A program made the translations under genes and the position numbers. From Terriglobia bacterium (GTDB taxonomy: Bacteria; Acidobacteriota; Terriglobia; Terriglobales; Acidobacteriaceae), in NCBI GenBank assembly GCA_020073495.1, contig JAIQFD010000001.1, positions 372,001 to 436,000 on the forward strand: a stretch of 64,000 nt of DNA. The letters run 5' to 3'. Shown here in pieces: positions 28,463 to 37,699 of this stretch (position 1 is the first letter of the stretch; every line of letters starts with the position of its first letter). Below the pieces are notes generated by a model. The model did not search any database and was not told the DNA's origin. It was given only the letters and a program-made list of their open reading frames with translations.

Positions 28463-29881
28463 TCAGCCGCCAGCAGGTTTTGTCGCAACGCGGAGATCAC
28501 GCGCGGCGAGCTTCTCCAGAATCTGTTGCGCGAGTTGGGAGACGTTGCCGGCACCAAGGGTGAGCACCATGTCGCCGTCCTGAGCGACCGCAGCGACAGC
28601 CGTTGCCGCGTCGGCGAACGAAGCAACATACATGGCGCTGGGGTTGCCGAACTCCGCGATGTGGCGGGCAAGACGCTCGCCGGAGACGCCAGCGATCGGC
28701 GCCTCGCTGGCGGCGTAGATGTCGAGCACGAAGACCGAGTCGGCGTCTCGGAAGGCAGTACCGAACTCGTCCATCAGCAAGTGGGTGCGGGTGTAGCGGT
28801 GGGGCTGGAAGACGACATGGACGCGCTTGTATCCGCACTGGCGCGCGGCGGCCAGCGTAGCCCGGATCTCCGTGGGATGGTGGCCGTAGTCGTCGACGAC
28901 GGCGACGCCGGCGGCTTGTCCCTTGAGCTGGAACCGGCGATCCACGCCGCGGAAGCTGGAGAGCGCGCTGCGGATGTGTCCGGGCGAGACGTCGAGGCCG
29001 ATGCCCACGGCGATGGCCGCGCCCGCGTTGAGCACGTTGTGCGTGCCGGGAACGTGAAGGTGGAATTCTCCGAGATCGGCGCCACGGTAAACGGCGCGAA
29101 ACTGGCTCAAGGGGCGGTCGGCGCCCAGCCCGGTCTCGACCGACGCGATGTGCAGATCGGAATCGGGGAGCGTGCCGTAGGTCACGATGCGGCGCTGCAC
29201 GCGCGGAATCAGGCCGCGGAGACGCGCGTCGTCGTTGCAGAGCACGACCATGCCGTAAAAGGGCACGCGGTCCATGAACTCGATGAAGGAGCGCTCCACG
29301 TCGTCCATGTCGCGGTAGCAGTCCATGTGCTCGCGATCGATGTTGGTGACGACCGAAAGGATTGGGGAGAGCTTGAGGAACGAGCGGTCGCTCTCGTCGG
29401 CTTCGGCGACCAGGTAGTGGGACTTGCCCAGGCGCGCATTGGAGCCCATGGCGTCCACGCGGCCGCCCACGACCACGGTCGGATCGAGGCCGCCCGCCGC
29501 GAGCACGGCCGCGACCATGGACGTGGTGGTGGTCTTGCCGTGCATGCCGGCAATGGCGATGCCGTACTTCAGGCGCATCAGCTCGGCCAGCATCTCGGCG
29601 CGCTGGATGACCGGGACGTGGTGGCGGCGGGCCTCGGCGACCTCGGGATTGTCCCCGGCGATGGCTGAACTGGTGACCACGACCTCGGCACCGAGCACGT
29701 TCTCGGCACGGTGTCCTTCGAAGATGGTAGCGCCCAGCTTCTCGAGGCGGTCCGTAAGGCCGGAGCGCTTCAGATCAGAGCCGGAAACCTTGTAGCCGAG
29801 GGTGAGCAGGACCTCGGCAATGCCGCTCATGCCGATGCCGCCGATGCCGACGAAATGGACGCGTTGGAGTTTGGCGAACAT
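28463..29881 (-). CDS. murC: UDP-N-acetylmuramate-L-alanine ligase
   Basis: The 472-residue protein begins with the MurC-type Rossmann motif VHFVGIGGIGMSGIAEVL, the ATP-binding loop AGMHGKTTTTSMVAAVL, and ends with ATP-grasp-like Mur ligase motifs (VVDDYGHHPTEIRATL). It adds L-Ala to UDP-MurNAc in the cytosol. Confidence 0.98.
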   Translation of the reverse strand: MFAKLQRVHFVGIGGIGMSGIAEVLLTLGYKVSGSDLKRSGLTDRLEKLGATIFEGHRAENVLGAEVVVTSSAIAGDNPEVAEARRHHVPVIQRAEMLAELMRLKYGIAIAGMHGKTTTTSMVAAVLAAGGLDPTVVVGGRVDAMGSNARLGKSHYLVAEADESDRSFLKLSPILSVVTNIDREHMDCYRDMDDVERSFIEFMDRVPFYGMVVLCNDDARLRGLIPRVQRRIVTYGTLPDSDLHIASVETGLGADRPLSQFRAVYRGADLGEFHLHVPGTHNVLNAGAAIAVGIGLDVSPGHIRSALSSFRGVDRRFQLKGQAAGVAVVDDYGHHPTEIRATLAAARQCGYKRVHVVFQPHRYTRTHLLMDEFGTAFRDADSVFVLDIYAASEAPIAGVSGERLARHIAEFGNPSAMYVASFADAATAVAAVAQDGDMVLTLGAGNVSQLAQQILEKLAARDLRVATKPAGG

Positions 29882-29960
29882 CAGTACTCGATACTCGGTA
29901 CTCAGTACTCAGTTGAGTAAAGAAGATAGCCTAACACTGTCGCGTACCGGGCGTAGCAGG

Positions 29961-31037
29961 TCACGCTGTGGCGGCGGACCAGCCGGCGAGGCGGGCGGCG
30001 AGGGCGGCGATCTCGCGGGTGGCGTTGGGATGAGCGAGAGTGCGCGCGGCCTGGGACATGCGGGCCAGGCGCGCCGGATCATTCAGCAACGAGGCCACGG
30101 TGTCCGTCAGCTTCTCGGGCGTGAGCTCTGGTTCAGGCAGAAGAACCGCGGCCGCAGCGCGTTCCAGCGCTTCGGCATTGCGGCGCTGGTGGTCGTCGGC
30201 GGCGTGTGGAAAGGGGGCGAAGATGGCCGGCTTCCCTGCCGCGGTGATCTCGGCAACGGTGCTGGCGCCGGAACGGCAGAGCAGCAGGTCGGCGCGGCGG
30301 AAGGCCTCGGGCATCTGCTCAATGAAGGGAAATATCTCGGCCGACACGCCCGCCTCGAGGTACACGCGCTGCGCTTCCTGGAAGTCGCGCTCGCCGGTCT
30401 GGTGGACGATGTGCAGTCCGGGGACGCGTTGGTAGAGCGCGGGAAGAGCCTCCTTGAGCGCTCGGTTGATGGCGGTGGCGCCTTGCGATCCGCCGAAGAC
30501 CAGCAGCGTCGGACTGCCGCCCTGCTTCGCCGGAATGTCGAAGAAGGCGCGGCGCACAGGCACGCCGGTGACGTGGCAGTTGCGGAAGTAGCTGCAGGTC
30601 TCCTCGAAATGCACGGCCGCGGCCGAGACCATGGGAGCGATAACACGATTCGCGAATCCCGGTACGACATTGGGCTCGAAGGCGAGCGTGGGGCGGCCGC
30701 TGAACGCAGCCGCGAGCATCCCCGGGCCGCTGGCGTATCCGCCAACGCCGATCACCACATCCGGCCGGAACTCGCTCAGGATCATCCACGAGCGCACGAT
30801 GGCCCGGGGCAGAGCCAGCAGGGTGCTGAGGCGCGTTGCCAGGCCCACATTCTTCAGCGCGCCAACCTCTATCTGTTCCAGCACGTATCCGGCCTGGGGC
30901 ACGAGCCGGGTCTCGATGCCGCGCGCCGTGCCGATGAACAGAACCTCGGCGTGGTAGCGCTCGCGCAGCTCGTGAGCAATGGCCAGCGCGGGGATGACGT
31001 GCCCGCCCGTTCCTCCTCCGGCGATCACGGCGCGCAT
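29961..31037 (-). CDS. murG: UDP-GlcNAc:lipid I GlcNAc transferase
   Basis: The 358-residue GT-B glycosyltransferase starts [20 protein letters not shown], with a second G-loop [12 protein letters not shown] and the donor-binding [20 protein letters not shown]. It converts lipid I to lipid II on the inner face of the membrane. It starts 1 bp after the ftsW stop. Confidence 0.98.
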   Translation of the reverse strand: MRAVIAGGGTGGHVIPALAIAHELRERYHAEVLFIGTARGIETRLVPQAGYVLEQIEVGALKNVGLATRLSTLLALPRAIVRSWMILSEFRPDVVIGVGGYASGPGMLAAAFSGRPTLAFEPNVVPGFANRVIAPMVSAAAVHFEETCSYFRNCHVTGVPVRRAFFDIPAKQGGSPTLLVFGGSQGATAINRALKEALPALYQRVPGLHIVHQTGERDFQEAQRVYLEAGVSAEIFPFIEQMPEAFRRADLLLCRSGASTVAEITAAGKPAIFAPFPHAADDHQRRNAEALERAAAAVLLPEPELTPEKLTDTVASLLNDPARLARMSQAARTLAHPNATREIAALAARLAGWSAATA

Positions 31038-31038
31038 G

Positions 31039-32130
31039 TCAGTCCGTCTGCTGCGTAATGTTGAGGAGCACGCCGACGCAGGCCAGCGTCACGAACAGCG
31101 ACGATCCGCCGTAGGAGATGAAGGGCAGCGGGATGCCCTTGGTGGGCATCAGGCCGAGGACCACGCTGACGTTGAAGAACGCCTGGGCCACGATCATGGT
31201 TGTAATACCGGTGGCCAGGAACTTGGCGAAGAGATCGTCGGTGGCGAGCGCCGTGCGCATGCCGCGGTAGAGGAAGACGCCGAACAGGCTCACGATCACC
31301 AGCGATCCGATTAGCCCGAGTTCTTCCGCAGTGACGGCGAAGATGAAGTCGGTATGCGGCTCGGGAAGATAAAAGAGCTTCTGCTTCCCTTCCATCAGGC
31401 CGAGGCCGCTGACGCCGCCGGTGCCCACCGCGATCAGCGACTGGATCATGTGGAAGCCGCGCCCCTGCGGGTCGGCATACGGATTGAGGAAGGCGAGAAT
31501 GCGGTCGTACCGCCACTTCACACGGAATACCAGGAAATACAGCGGGAGCAGCGAGGCCGCGACAGCGTAGGCGAAGTAGCGCAAGCGCATCCCAGCGACG
31601 AACAGCACCACCGCGGCGATGCCCAGGCAGACGATGGTCGTGCCCAAGTCAGGCTGCCGGACGACGAGGACTGCCAGCACCAGGGGTGGGATGACGGCGG
31701 GCAGCAGCGTGTTGCGCCAGTCGTCGATGGCCTTTGTCCGGCTCTCCAGGAAGTACGCGAGGAACAGGATGATGGCGGGTTTCGCCAGCTCCGAAGGCTG
31801 GAACGAGAACATGCCCAAACGGATCCAGCGGTGCGTGTTGTGCGAACGGTCGAGGAAGAAGACAGCTACCAAGAGCAGCATCGTGACACTCAACAACGAG
31901 AAGACCACCGCCGGATGCTTGAAGCGGCGGTAGTCCACATTCATCGCGCCCCACATCACGAGCATGCCGGCGACCGCCCAGGCGAACTGGCGCAATAAGA
32001 AGGTGTAGGCGGAGCCGTAGCGCTCATTGGCCATCACCGCGGAGGCGCTGAAGACCATCACCAGACCGATAAAGACCAGCACCAGCGTGACCGCGAACAA
32101 CGTCTTGTCCACGCTGACGCGCTTGGCCAT
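31039..32130 (-). CDS. ftsW: Septal peptidoglycan glycosyltransferase FtsW (SEDS)
   Basis: The 363-residue multi-spanning SEDS protein has [24 protein letters not shown] at the first helix, [38 protein letters not shown] and [20 protein letters not shown]-type C-terminal motifs. It polymerises lipid II with FtsI at the septum. Its start abuts the murD stop. Confidence 0.97.
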   Translation of the reverse strand: MAKRVSVDKTLFAVTLVLVFIGLVMVFSASAVMANERYGSAYTFLLRQFAWAVAGMLVMWGAMNVDYRRFKHPAVVFSLLSVTMLLLVAVFFLDRSHNTHRWIRLGMFSFQPSELAKPAIILFLAYFLESRTKAIDDWRNTLLPAVIPPLVLAVLVVRQPDLGTTIVCLGIAAVVLFVAGMRLRYFAYAVAASLLPLYFLVFRVKWRYDRILAFLNPYADPQGRGFHMIQSLIAVGTGGVSGLGLMEGKQKLFYLPEPHTDFIFAVTAEELGLIGSLVIVSLFGVFLYRGMRTALATDDLFAKFLATGITTMIVAQAFFNVSVVLGLMPTKGIPLPFISYGGSSLFVTLACVGVLLNITQQTD

Positions 32131-33498
32131 CTAGGCGGCTCCTTTGGCGGCCAGCGCCTGGACCAAGTCCTTGAAGACCTTGCCACGATGCTCGTAGCTG
32201 GTGAACTGGTCAAAGCTGGCGCAGGCGGGCGCGAGCAGGACGATGTCGCCGGCGGCGGCGTGCTGCGAAGCCTGCTTGACGGCGCTCTCAATCGTCTCGG
32301 CGTGTACGATCTCGGCGGCGCCGGTGATCTGCTGCTCGATCTTCCCAGCCGCTGCGCCGATGGTGTATACGCGCTTCACCCGCTCCCTCAGCAGCGGGTT
32401 GAGCACCGAGTAGTCGCTGCCCTTGTCCTTGCCACCCAGAATGATGTGGATGTTGGCGGGAAACGATTCCAGCGCCTTGATGGTGGCGTCGACGTTGGTG
32501 GCCTTGGAGTCGTTGTAGAACTCGACACCGCGGATGGTAGCCACGTATTCCAGCCGGTGCTCGACCGCTTTGAACTCCTGCACCGCTTTGCGGATGCGGC
32601 CGGGCTCGCATCCGACGATGCGCCCGACGCAGACGCTCGCCAGGACGTTCTCCACGTTATGCGTACCCTTCAGCGAAATGTCGGCGACCGCCATGACCTC
32701 CTGCTCGCCGCTGTCGGCATCGCGGTAGAAGATCTTGCTGCCTCGAACGAAGGCGCCTTCCGTAACTTCTTTCTTGCGGCTGAACCAAAGAACCTTGGCC
32801 TTGGTGCGGCCGCCCAGCTTCGCGCATTCGGGGTCGTCGGCATTGAGGACTGCATGGTCGCTCGGGGTCTGGTTCTCGAAGATACGCACCTTGGCGGAGA
32901 TGTAGGCTTCCATCGTGTGATGGCGGTCGAGGTGGTCGGGCGTGATGTTCAGGACGACCGCGATCTGGGGATGAAATGTCTCGATGGTCTCTAGCTGAAA
33001 GCTGGAGATCTCGAGCACGTTGTAGGTATCCGACGTGGCTTCCGGCACCAGGGAGATCACGGGCGTGCCGATGTTGCCGCCGACCAGCGTCTCGTAGCCG
33101 CCCCAGGAGATGACCTCGCCGATCAGCGCGGTGGTCGTCGTTTTTCCATTCGAACCGGTGATGGCGATGATGTGCCCGGGCAGGAAGCGCGAGGCCAGCT
33201 CGACCTCGCCCATGATGGCGATGCCCGCCGCCCGTGCCTGCACCAGGTGCGGCTCGTCGCTGGGAACGCCCGGGCTGACCACGATCAGGTCCTGGTCGCG
33301 GAAGGTGCGCTCGCCGTGCCCCCCGGCCTCGACCGCGATCCCCTTATCCAGAAGCTGCGGAATTGCCTCGCGCAGCTGCTCCTCGGTTTTGGCGTCGGAG
33401 ACAGTGACTCGCGCGCCTCTCTCTTTCAGGAAGAGCGCGGAGCTCACGCCCGATTTACCCAGCCCGACCACCAGGACCCGTTTTCCCTTAACGTCCAT
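32131..33498 (-). CDS. murD: UDP-MurNAc-L-Ala:D-Glu ligase
   Basis: The product (455 residues from ATG 33498) starts MDVKGKRVLVVGLGKSGVSS, with the Mur-ligase ATP loop ITGSNGKTTTTALIGEV and the C-terminal FYNDSKATNVDATIKALESF. It adds D-Glu to UDP-MurNAc-L-Ala. A GTG 8 codons upstream is possible, but family members begin at MDVKGK-like sequence. Confidence 0.97.
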   Translation of the reverse strand: MDVKGKRVLVVGLGKSGVSSALFLKERGARVTVSDAKTEEQLREAIPQLLDKGIAVEAGGHGERTFRDQDLIVVSPGVPSDEPHLVQARAAGIAIMGEVELASRFLPGHIIAITGSNGKTTTTALIGEVISWGGYETLVGGNIGTPVISLVPEATSDTYNVLEISSFQLETIETFHPQIAVVLNITPDHLDRHHTMEAYISAKVRIFENQTPSDHAVLNADDPECAKLGGRTKAKVLWFSRKKEVTEGAFVRGSKIFYRDADSGEQEVMAVADISLKGTHNVENVLASVCVGRIVGCEPGRIRKAVQEFKAVEHRLEYVATIRGVEFYNDSKATNVDATIKALESFPANIHIILGGKDKGSDYSVLNPLLRERVKRVYTIGAAAGKIEQQITGAAEIVHAETIESAVKQASQHAAAGDIVLLAPACASFDQFTSYEHRGKVFKDLVQALAAKGAA

Positions 33499-33534
33499 AC
33501 TCGTCCATCCGCATTGTGCCACGCGCGCGCGCGG

Positions 33535-34668
33535 CTAGCGCAACTTCAGCGTGGTCAGAGCAAAAAGTGCAAACACCAGCGAGGCGATCCAGAAGCGCAC
33601 GATGATCTTCGATTCCGACCAGCCCAGCAGCTCGAAATGGTGGTGCAGCGGGGCCATCTTGAAGACGCGCTTCTTGCGCGTCTTGTAGGAGACCACCTGG
33701 ATGATGACCGAGAGCGCCTCGATCACGAAGATGCCTCCGATGAAGGGCAGCAGCAGCTCTTGCTTGATGATGACCGCGACCGTGCCGATGGCGCCGCCCA
33801 GCGCCAGAGAACCTACGTCGCCCATGAAGATCTCGGCCGGATGCGCGTTGTACCAGAGGAATCCGATGGCCGCGCCCACCATCGCGCCGCAGAATATCGT
33901 GAGTTCCGCGACCTGGGGCATCCGTTGAAGCTCAAGATAGGAGGCAAACGCGGCGTGTCCGCTGACGTACGTGAGCACGGCCAGAGCGCCGGCAGCGATG
34001 ACGGTGCAGCCGATGGCCAGGCCGTCTAATCCGTCGGTCAGGTTGACCGCATTGCTCGAACCGACGATGACGATGACCACAAAGCCGATGAAGGGCAGGA
34101 AGGCGATGGGCCAGAGATAGGGATTGTGGAGGAGCGCGCTGATCACCAGGTCCGGGCGGTAGGTCTTGAAGAACGGGACGATCAGGTGCGTCGAGTAGTT
34201 CCCTCGTGCCTGCAGCAACACCAGCACGACCGCGATAATGGTGCTCAATAGTATCTGGAGCATCAGCTTGGAGCGCCCGGTAAGTCCCAGGTTGCGATGG
34301 TGGACGACCTTCAAGTAATCATCGGCGAAGCCGATGGAGCCAAAGGCTATGGTCGCGATCACCGCGACCCACACGAAGGGATTGCTCAGGTCGGCCCAGA
34401 GCATGGTCGGCACCACGATGGCGATGCAGATGAGCACGCCGCCCATGGTCGGAGTTCCCGCCTTCTTCTGATGCGCCTTGGGGCCTTCCTCGCGGATGTA
34501 CTGGCCGATCTGGAACTCGCGGAGCTGGCGGATGACGGAGGGTCCGACGATGAGCGCCATGAACAACGCGGTCAGGCTGCCGAAAGCGGTGCGGAAGGTA
34601 AGGTAACGGAAAAGGCGGAACGGTCCGAAGTGCGGTTGAAGTACCTGGTACAGCAGCCAATAGAGCAA
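33535..34668 (-). CDS. mraY: Phospho-MurNAc-pentapeptide transferase
   Basis: The 377-residue membrane enzyme has the MraY motifs KAGTPTMGG, IGFADDYLKV (catalytic Asp pair), SNAVNLTDGLDGLAIG and MGDVGSLALGG, with about ten helices. It makes lipid I from UDP-MurNAc-pentapeptide and undecaprenyl phosphate. I choose a TTG start at 34668 (LYWLLYQVLQPHFG follows), because GGAG lies 7 nt upstream and homologues begin M-LYWLLY; an upstream start at 34707 would add 13 uncharacteristic residues. Confidence 0.96.
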   Translation of the reverse strand: MLYWLLYQVLQPHFGPFRLFRYLTFRTAFGSLTALFMALIVGPSVIRQLREFQIGQYIREEGPKAHQKKAGTPTMGGVLICIAIVVPTMLWADLSNPFVWVAVIATIAFGSIGFADDYLKVVHHRNLGLTGRSKLMLQILLSTIIAVVLVLLQARGNYSTHLIVPFFKTYRPDLVISALLHNPYLWPIAFLPFIGFVVIVIVGSSNAVNLTDGLDGLAIGCTVIAAGALAVLTYVSGHAAFASYLELQRMPQVAELTIFCGAMVGAAIGFLWYNAHPAEIFMGDVGSLALGGAIGTVAVIIKQELLLPFIGGIFVIEALSVIIQVVSYKTRKKRVFKMAPLHHHFELLGWSESKIIVRFWIASLVFALFALTTLKLR

Positions 34669-34759
34669 ATCGTTTCTCCGCCTCTGCCCGCAGGGGCTCT
34701 CGCCCAAGTGTTACATGGATAGGGGGCCGCCGCCCATGCCATCCCGTGTTCCCGGTCTA

Positions 34760-36139
34760 TTACTTCGCGTCTGCGAGGCGCGATCGCCAGGCATCCAACG
34801 CGCGCTCCAGCTTGACGCCGCGCGAAGCCTTGAGCAGGATCGCGTCGCCGCGCTGCGTCTCGCGCGCCAGCCACTCGCCCGCCTGTTCGGGCGACTCCAG
34901 GAATTCGGCGCGGAGCCCGGCTTGTTTCGCTGCGGCGACGATCTCAGTCGCCAATCCACGCACTCCGACCACGACGTCGATTTTCTGCTCCGCCATGTAG
35001 GCGCCCGTGCGGCGGTGCAGTTCGGGGGACGTGGGTCCGAGTTCCAGCATCTCGCCGGCAACCACGATGCGCCGCTTGGCGGGCATGCTTGCCAGCACGT
35101 CCACCATGGCGTTCATCGCCTTCGGGTTGGCATTGTAACAATCGTTGATGACGGTAGCGCCGCCCAGTTCGAGCAGTTGCCCGCGCTTATCCTGCGCCTG
35201 GAGCGTGGCCAGCGCCGCCGCAGCTTCCGAGGGCTTGATGCCGCGTTCCAGCGCCGCCGCGATGGCCGCCAGCGCATTGTAGACATTGTGCTTGCCGACG
35301 AGCGGGAGCGAGGCGCGCTCGCGCACGCTGCCGACCACGATGTCGAAGACCGACCCTTCCGCGCCGCGGTGCAAGATGTTCTCGGCTCGCACGTCGGCCG
35401 TCGCACCCAGACCGAAGGTCACGACCTTGCCGTGGAAATCGCGGCCGAACTGCGAGACATATTCGTCGTCGCAGTTGAGGACCGCCGTGCCGCCGGCGTG
35501 AAGGCTTTCGATCAGCTCGTACTTGGCGCGCGCAATGGCCGCCACCGAATCGAAAAACTCCAGGTGCACGGGCGCCACGTTGGTGACCACGCCGACATCG
35601 TGCGCGGCGATCCTGGCCAGCGCGGTGATCTCGCCCGCGTGGTTCATGCCTAGTTCGATGACCGCGATGTCGTGGGCCGGCTCGAGCTTCAGCAGTGTGA
35701 GCGGCAGGCCGAAGTGATTGTTCAGATTGCCCTCGGTCTTGAGCACGCGGTACTGCAGGGCCAGCAGGTGCGCGATGGCTTCCTTGGTAGTGGTCTTGCC
35801 GGTCGAACCGGTCAGCCCGACCACGGTCTTGCCCCACATACGGCGCACGGCCGCCCCCAGCGCCTGAAGCGCCGAGAGAGTGTCGTCCACGACCAGCAGG
35901 CCAGTCTTCACCGTGTAGCGCGGGGCGTGTTCTTTGCCGATGATTGCGCCGATGGCGCCCGTGGCCAGCGCCCGCTCGACAAAGTCGTGCCCGTCGAGGC
36001 GCTCGCCTTTCACGGCAAAGAAGAGGTCGCCCGGTTGCACGGTGCGCGAGTCGATGGAATAGCCGGCCGCGACGGCGCTGCGGTCGAACTCGCCGACCGC
36101 GTGTGTGAACTCGGCGACGCGCGCCAGGGGCAGCTTCAT
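34760..36139 (-). CDS. murF: UDP-MurNAc-tripeptide D-Ala-D-Ala ligase
   Basis: The 459-residue Mur ligase has YSIDSRTVQPGDLFFAVKG at the N-terminus, the ATP loop GLTGSTGKTTTKEAIAHLL, ELGMNHAGEI and VINDCYNANPKAMNAMV. It adds D-Ala-D-Ala to complete the pentapeptide. It overlaps murE by 4 bp. Confidence 0.98.
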   Translation of the reverse strand: MKLPLARVAEFTHAVGEFDRSAVAAGYSIDSRTVQPGDLFFAVKGERLDGHDFVERALATGAIGAIIGKEHAPRYTVKTGLLVVDDTLSALQALGAAVRRMWGKTVVGLTGSTGKTTTKEAIAHLLALQYRVLKTEGNLNNHFGLPLTLLKLEPAHDIAVIELGMNHAGEITALARIAAHDVGVVTNVAPVHLEFFDSVAAIARAKYELIESLHAGGTAVLNCDDEYVSQFGRDFHGKVVTFGLGATADVRAENILHRGAEGSVFDIVVGSVRERASLPLVGKHNVYNALAAIAAALERGIKPSEAAAALATLQAQDKRGQLLELGGATVINDCYNANPKAMNAMVDVLASMPAKRRIVVAGEMLELGPTSPELHRRTGAYMAEQKIDVVVGVRGLATEIVAAAKQAGLRAEFLESPEQAGEWLARETQRGDAILLKASRGVKLERALDAWRSRLADAK

Positions 36140-37647
36140 GTGTTGCCGTCCCTGGCCGCGCCCACAGCGGCGTAGCCGGCGGCGCGAAGCGCTTCGCGCG
36201 CGACTTCAACGTCGTCGAACGGGGCGGCGCCATCGCGCGTGACCTGGACCTTCTCATGGCCCTTGCCCGCGACGAGAACGATGTCGCCGGCTTTCGCATC
36301 ACCGACGGCGAGTGCGATGGCTTTGCGGCGGTCCGGCTCGACCGTGTAGCTGGTCCCGGTGCGCTGGAGACCCACCACCGCGTCCTGGATGATGGTGAGC
36401 GGGTCCTCGCTGCGCGGGTTGTCGGAGGTAACGATCACGAGATCGCTGCCCTTGCCCGCCGCCTCGCCCATGAGCGGCCGCTTGGTGCGGTCGCGGTCAC
36501 CGCCACAGCCGAAGACGGTGATCACCCGCCCGCGGCGCCCGCGTCCGCCGACGAACTCGCGCGCCAGCGCGGTGAGATTGCGCAGTGCGTCGTCGGTATG
36601 CGCGTAGTCCACCACTAGCGAGAACGGCTGCCCGGCATTGACCCGCTCGAAACGCCCGGGCACGCGCTCCAGGGCCTCGACACCTTTTGCAATCTGTTCC
36701 GAGGAGCAGCCGCGCGCGGTAGCGGCGGCCGCCGCGGCCAGGATGTTGAAGACGTTCACCCGCCCGATCAGTGGCGAGAACACGGGGATGGTGGTCGTGC
36801 CGGTGACGATATCGAAGCGCGTGCCGCTGCTGCTGATGTCTACGCCCGCCGCGTGGAAGTCACCACCTTCCAAGCCATACGTGACAGTCTCGGCCGACCT
36901 GCTGGCCTTCGCCAGGCGCTTTCCGTATTCGTCCTCGAGATTCAGCACGCTGACGCGCGGAGGCTCGGTGCCGCAGCCCTGGAAAAGAACGCTTTTCGCG
37001 GCGAAGTAATCGTCCATGTGGCGATGGAAGTCGAGGTGGTCGCGCGTGAGGTTGGTGAACACGGCGACATCGTACGGGATGCCGAAGACACGCTGCTGTG
37101 CCAGGGCGTGCGAAGAGACCTCCATGGCGGTTTCGGTGACGCCGAGCCCCGCCGCCTTGGCAAAGAGCTGGTTGAGTTCGAGCGATTCCGGCGTGGTATG
37201 CGGCGCCGCTAGCACCTCTCCGGCGACGTGGTACTCGATGGTCCCCACCAGCGCGCACTGGCGTCCGGCAGCGCGAAAGATCGATTCCACGAGCAAAGCG
37301 ACGGTGGTTTTACCGTTGGTGCCGGTCACGCCCGTGATGGCCAGCTTCTGCGCAGGGTTTCGATAGAGGTTGGCGCTGAGGCGGCCCATGGCACGCCGGC
37401 CATGGGAGATCTTCGCCCAGGCGACCTTCTCGCGCGGCTTTTCTTCCTTTGAGTCCGTGACCACGGCGACTGCGCCGGCAGCGATCGCTTTGTCGATGTA
37501 GCGATTCCCGTCGGTGGTCTCGCCGTGCATGGCCAGGAATACGTCCCCGGGACGAATGCGCCGGGAATCGTATTGCAAGCCGCTGACGGCCGGATTGCCT
37601 TGCTGAAAGAGCACGTCCGCTCCGTCCAGCAGTTCGAGGAAGGTCAT
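36136..37647 (-). CDS. murE: UDP-MurNAc-dipeptide:meso-DAP ligase
   Basis: The 503-residue protein has the ATP loop VTGTNGKTTVALLVESIF and the diamino-acid selectivity motif TSDNPRSEDP. The DNPR tetrapeptide indicates addition of meso-diaminopimelate rather than lysine. It implies DAP-type peptidoglycan, as in most Gram-negative bacteria. Its 3' end overlaps murF by 4 bp. Confidence 0.98.
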   Translation of the reverse strand: MTFLELLDGADVLFQQGNPAVSGLQYDSRRIRPGDVFLAMHGETTDGNRYIDKAIAAGAVAVVTDSKEEKPREKVAWAKISHGRRAMGRLSANLYRNPAQKLAITGVTGTNGKTTVALLVESIFRAAGRQCALVGTIEYHVAGEVLAAPHTTPESLELNQLFAKAAGLGVTETAMEVSSHALAQQRVFGIPYDVAVFTNLTRDHLDFHRHMDDYFAAKSVLFQGCGTEPPRVSVLNLEDEYGKRLAKASRSAETVTYGLEGGDFHAAGVDISSSGTRFDIVTGTTTIPVFSPLIGRVNVFNILAAAAAATARGCSSEQIAKGVEALERVPGRFERVNAGQPFSLVVDYAHTDDALRNLTALAREFVGGRGRRGRVITVFGCGGDRDRTKRPLMGEAAGKGSDLVIVTSDNPRSEDPLTIIQDAVVGLQRTGTSYTVEPDRRKAIALAVGDAKAGDIVLVAGKGHEKVQVTRDGAAPFDDVEVAREALRAAGYAAVGAARDGNT

Positions 37648-37699
37648 TGGTGTCGATTATATAAAGCGGGGATGAGGAAATCGGCTGTTCCGGCGCGAT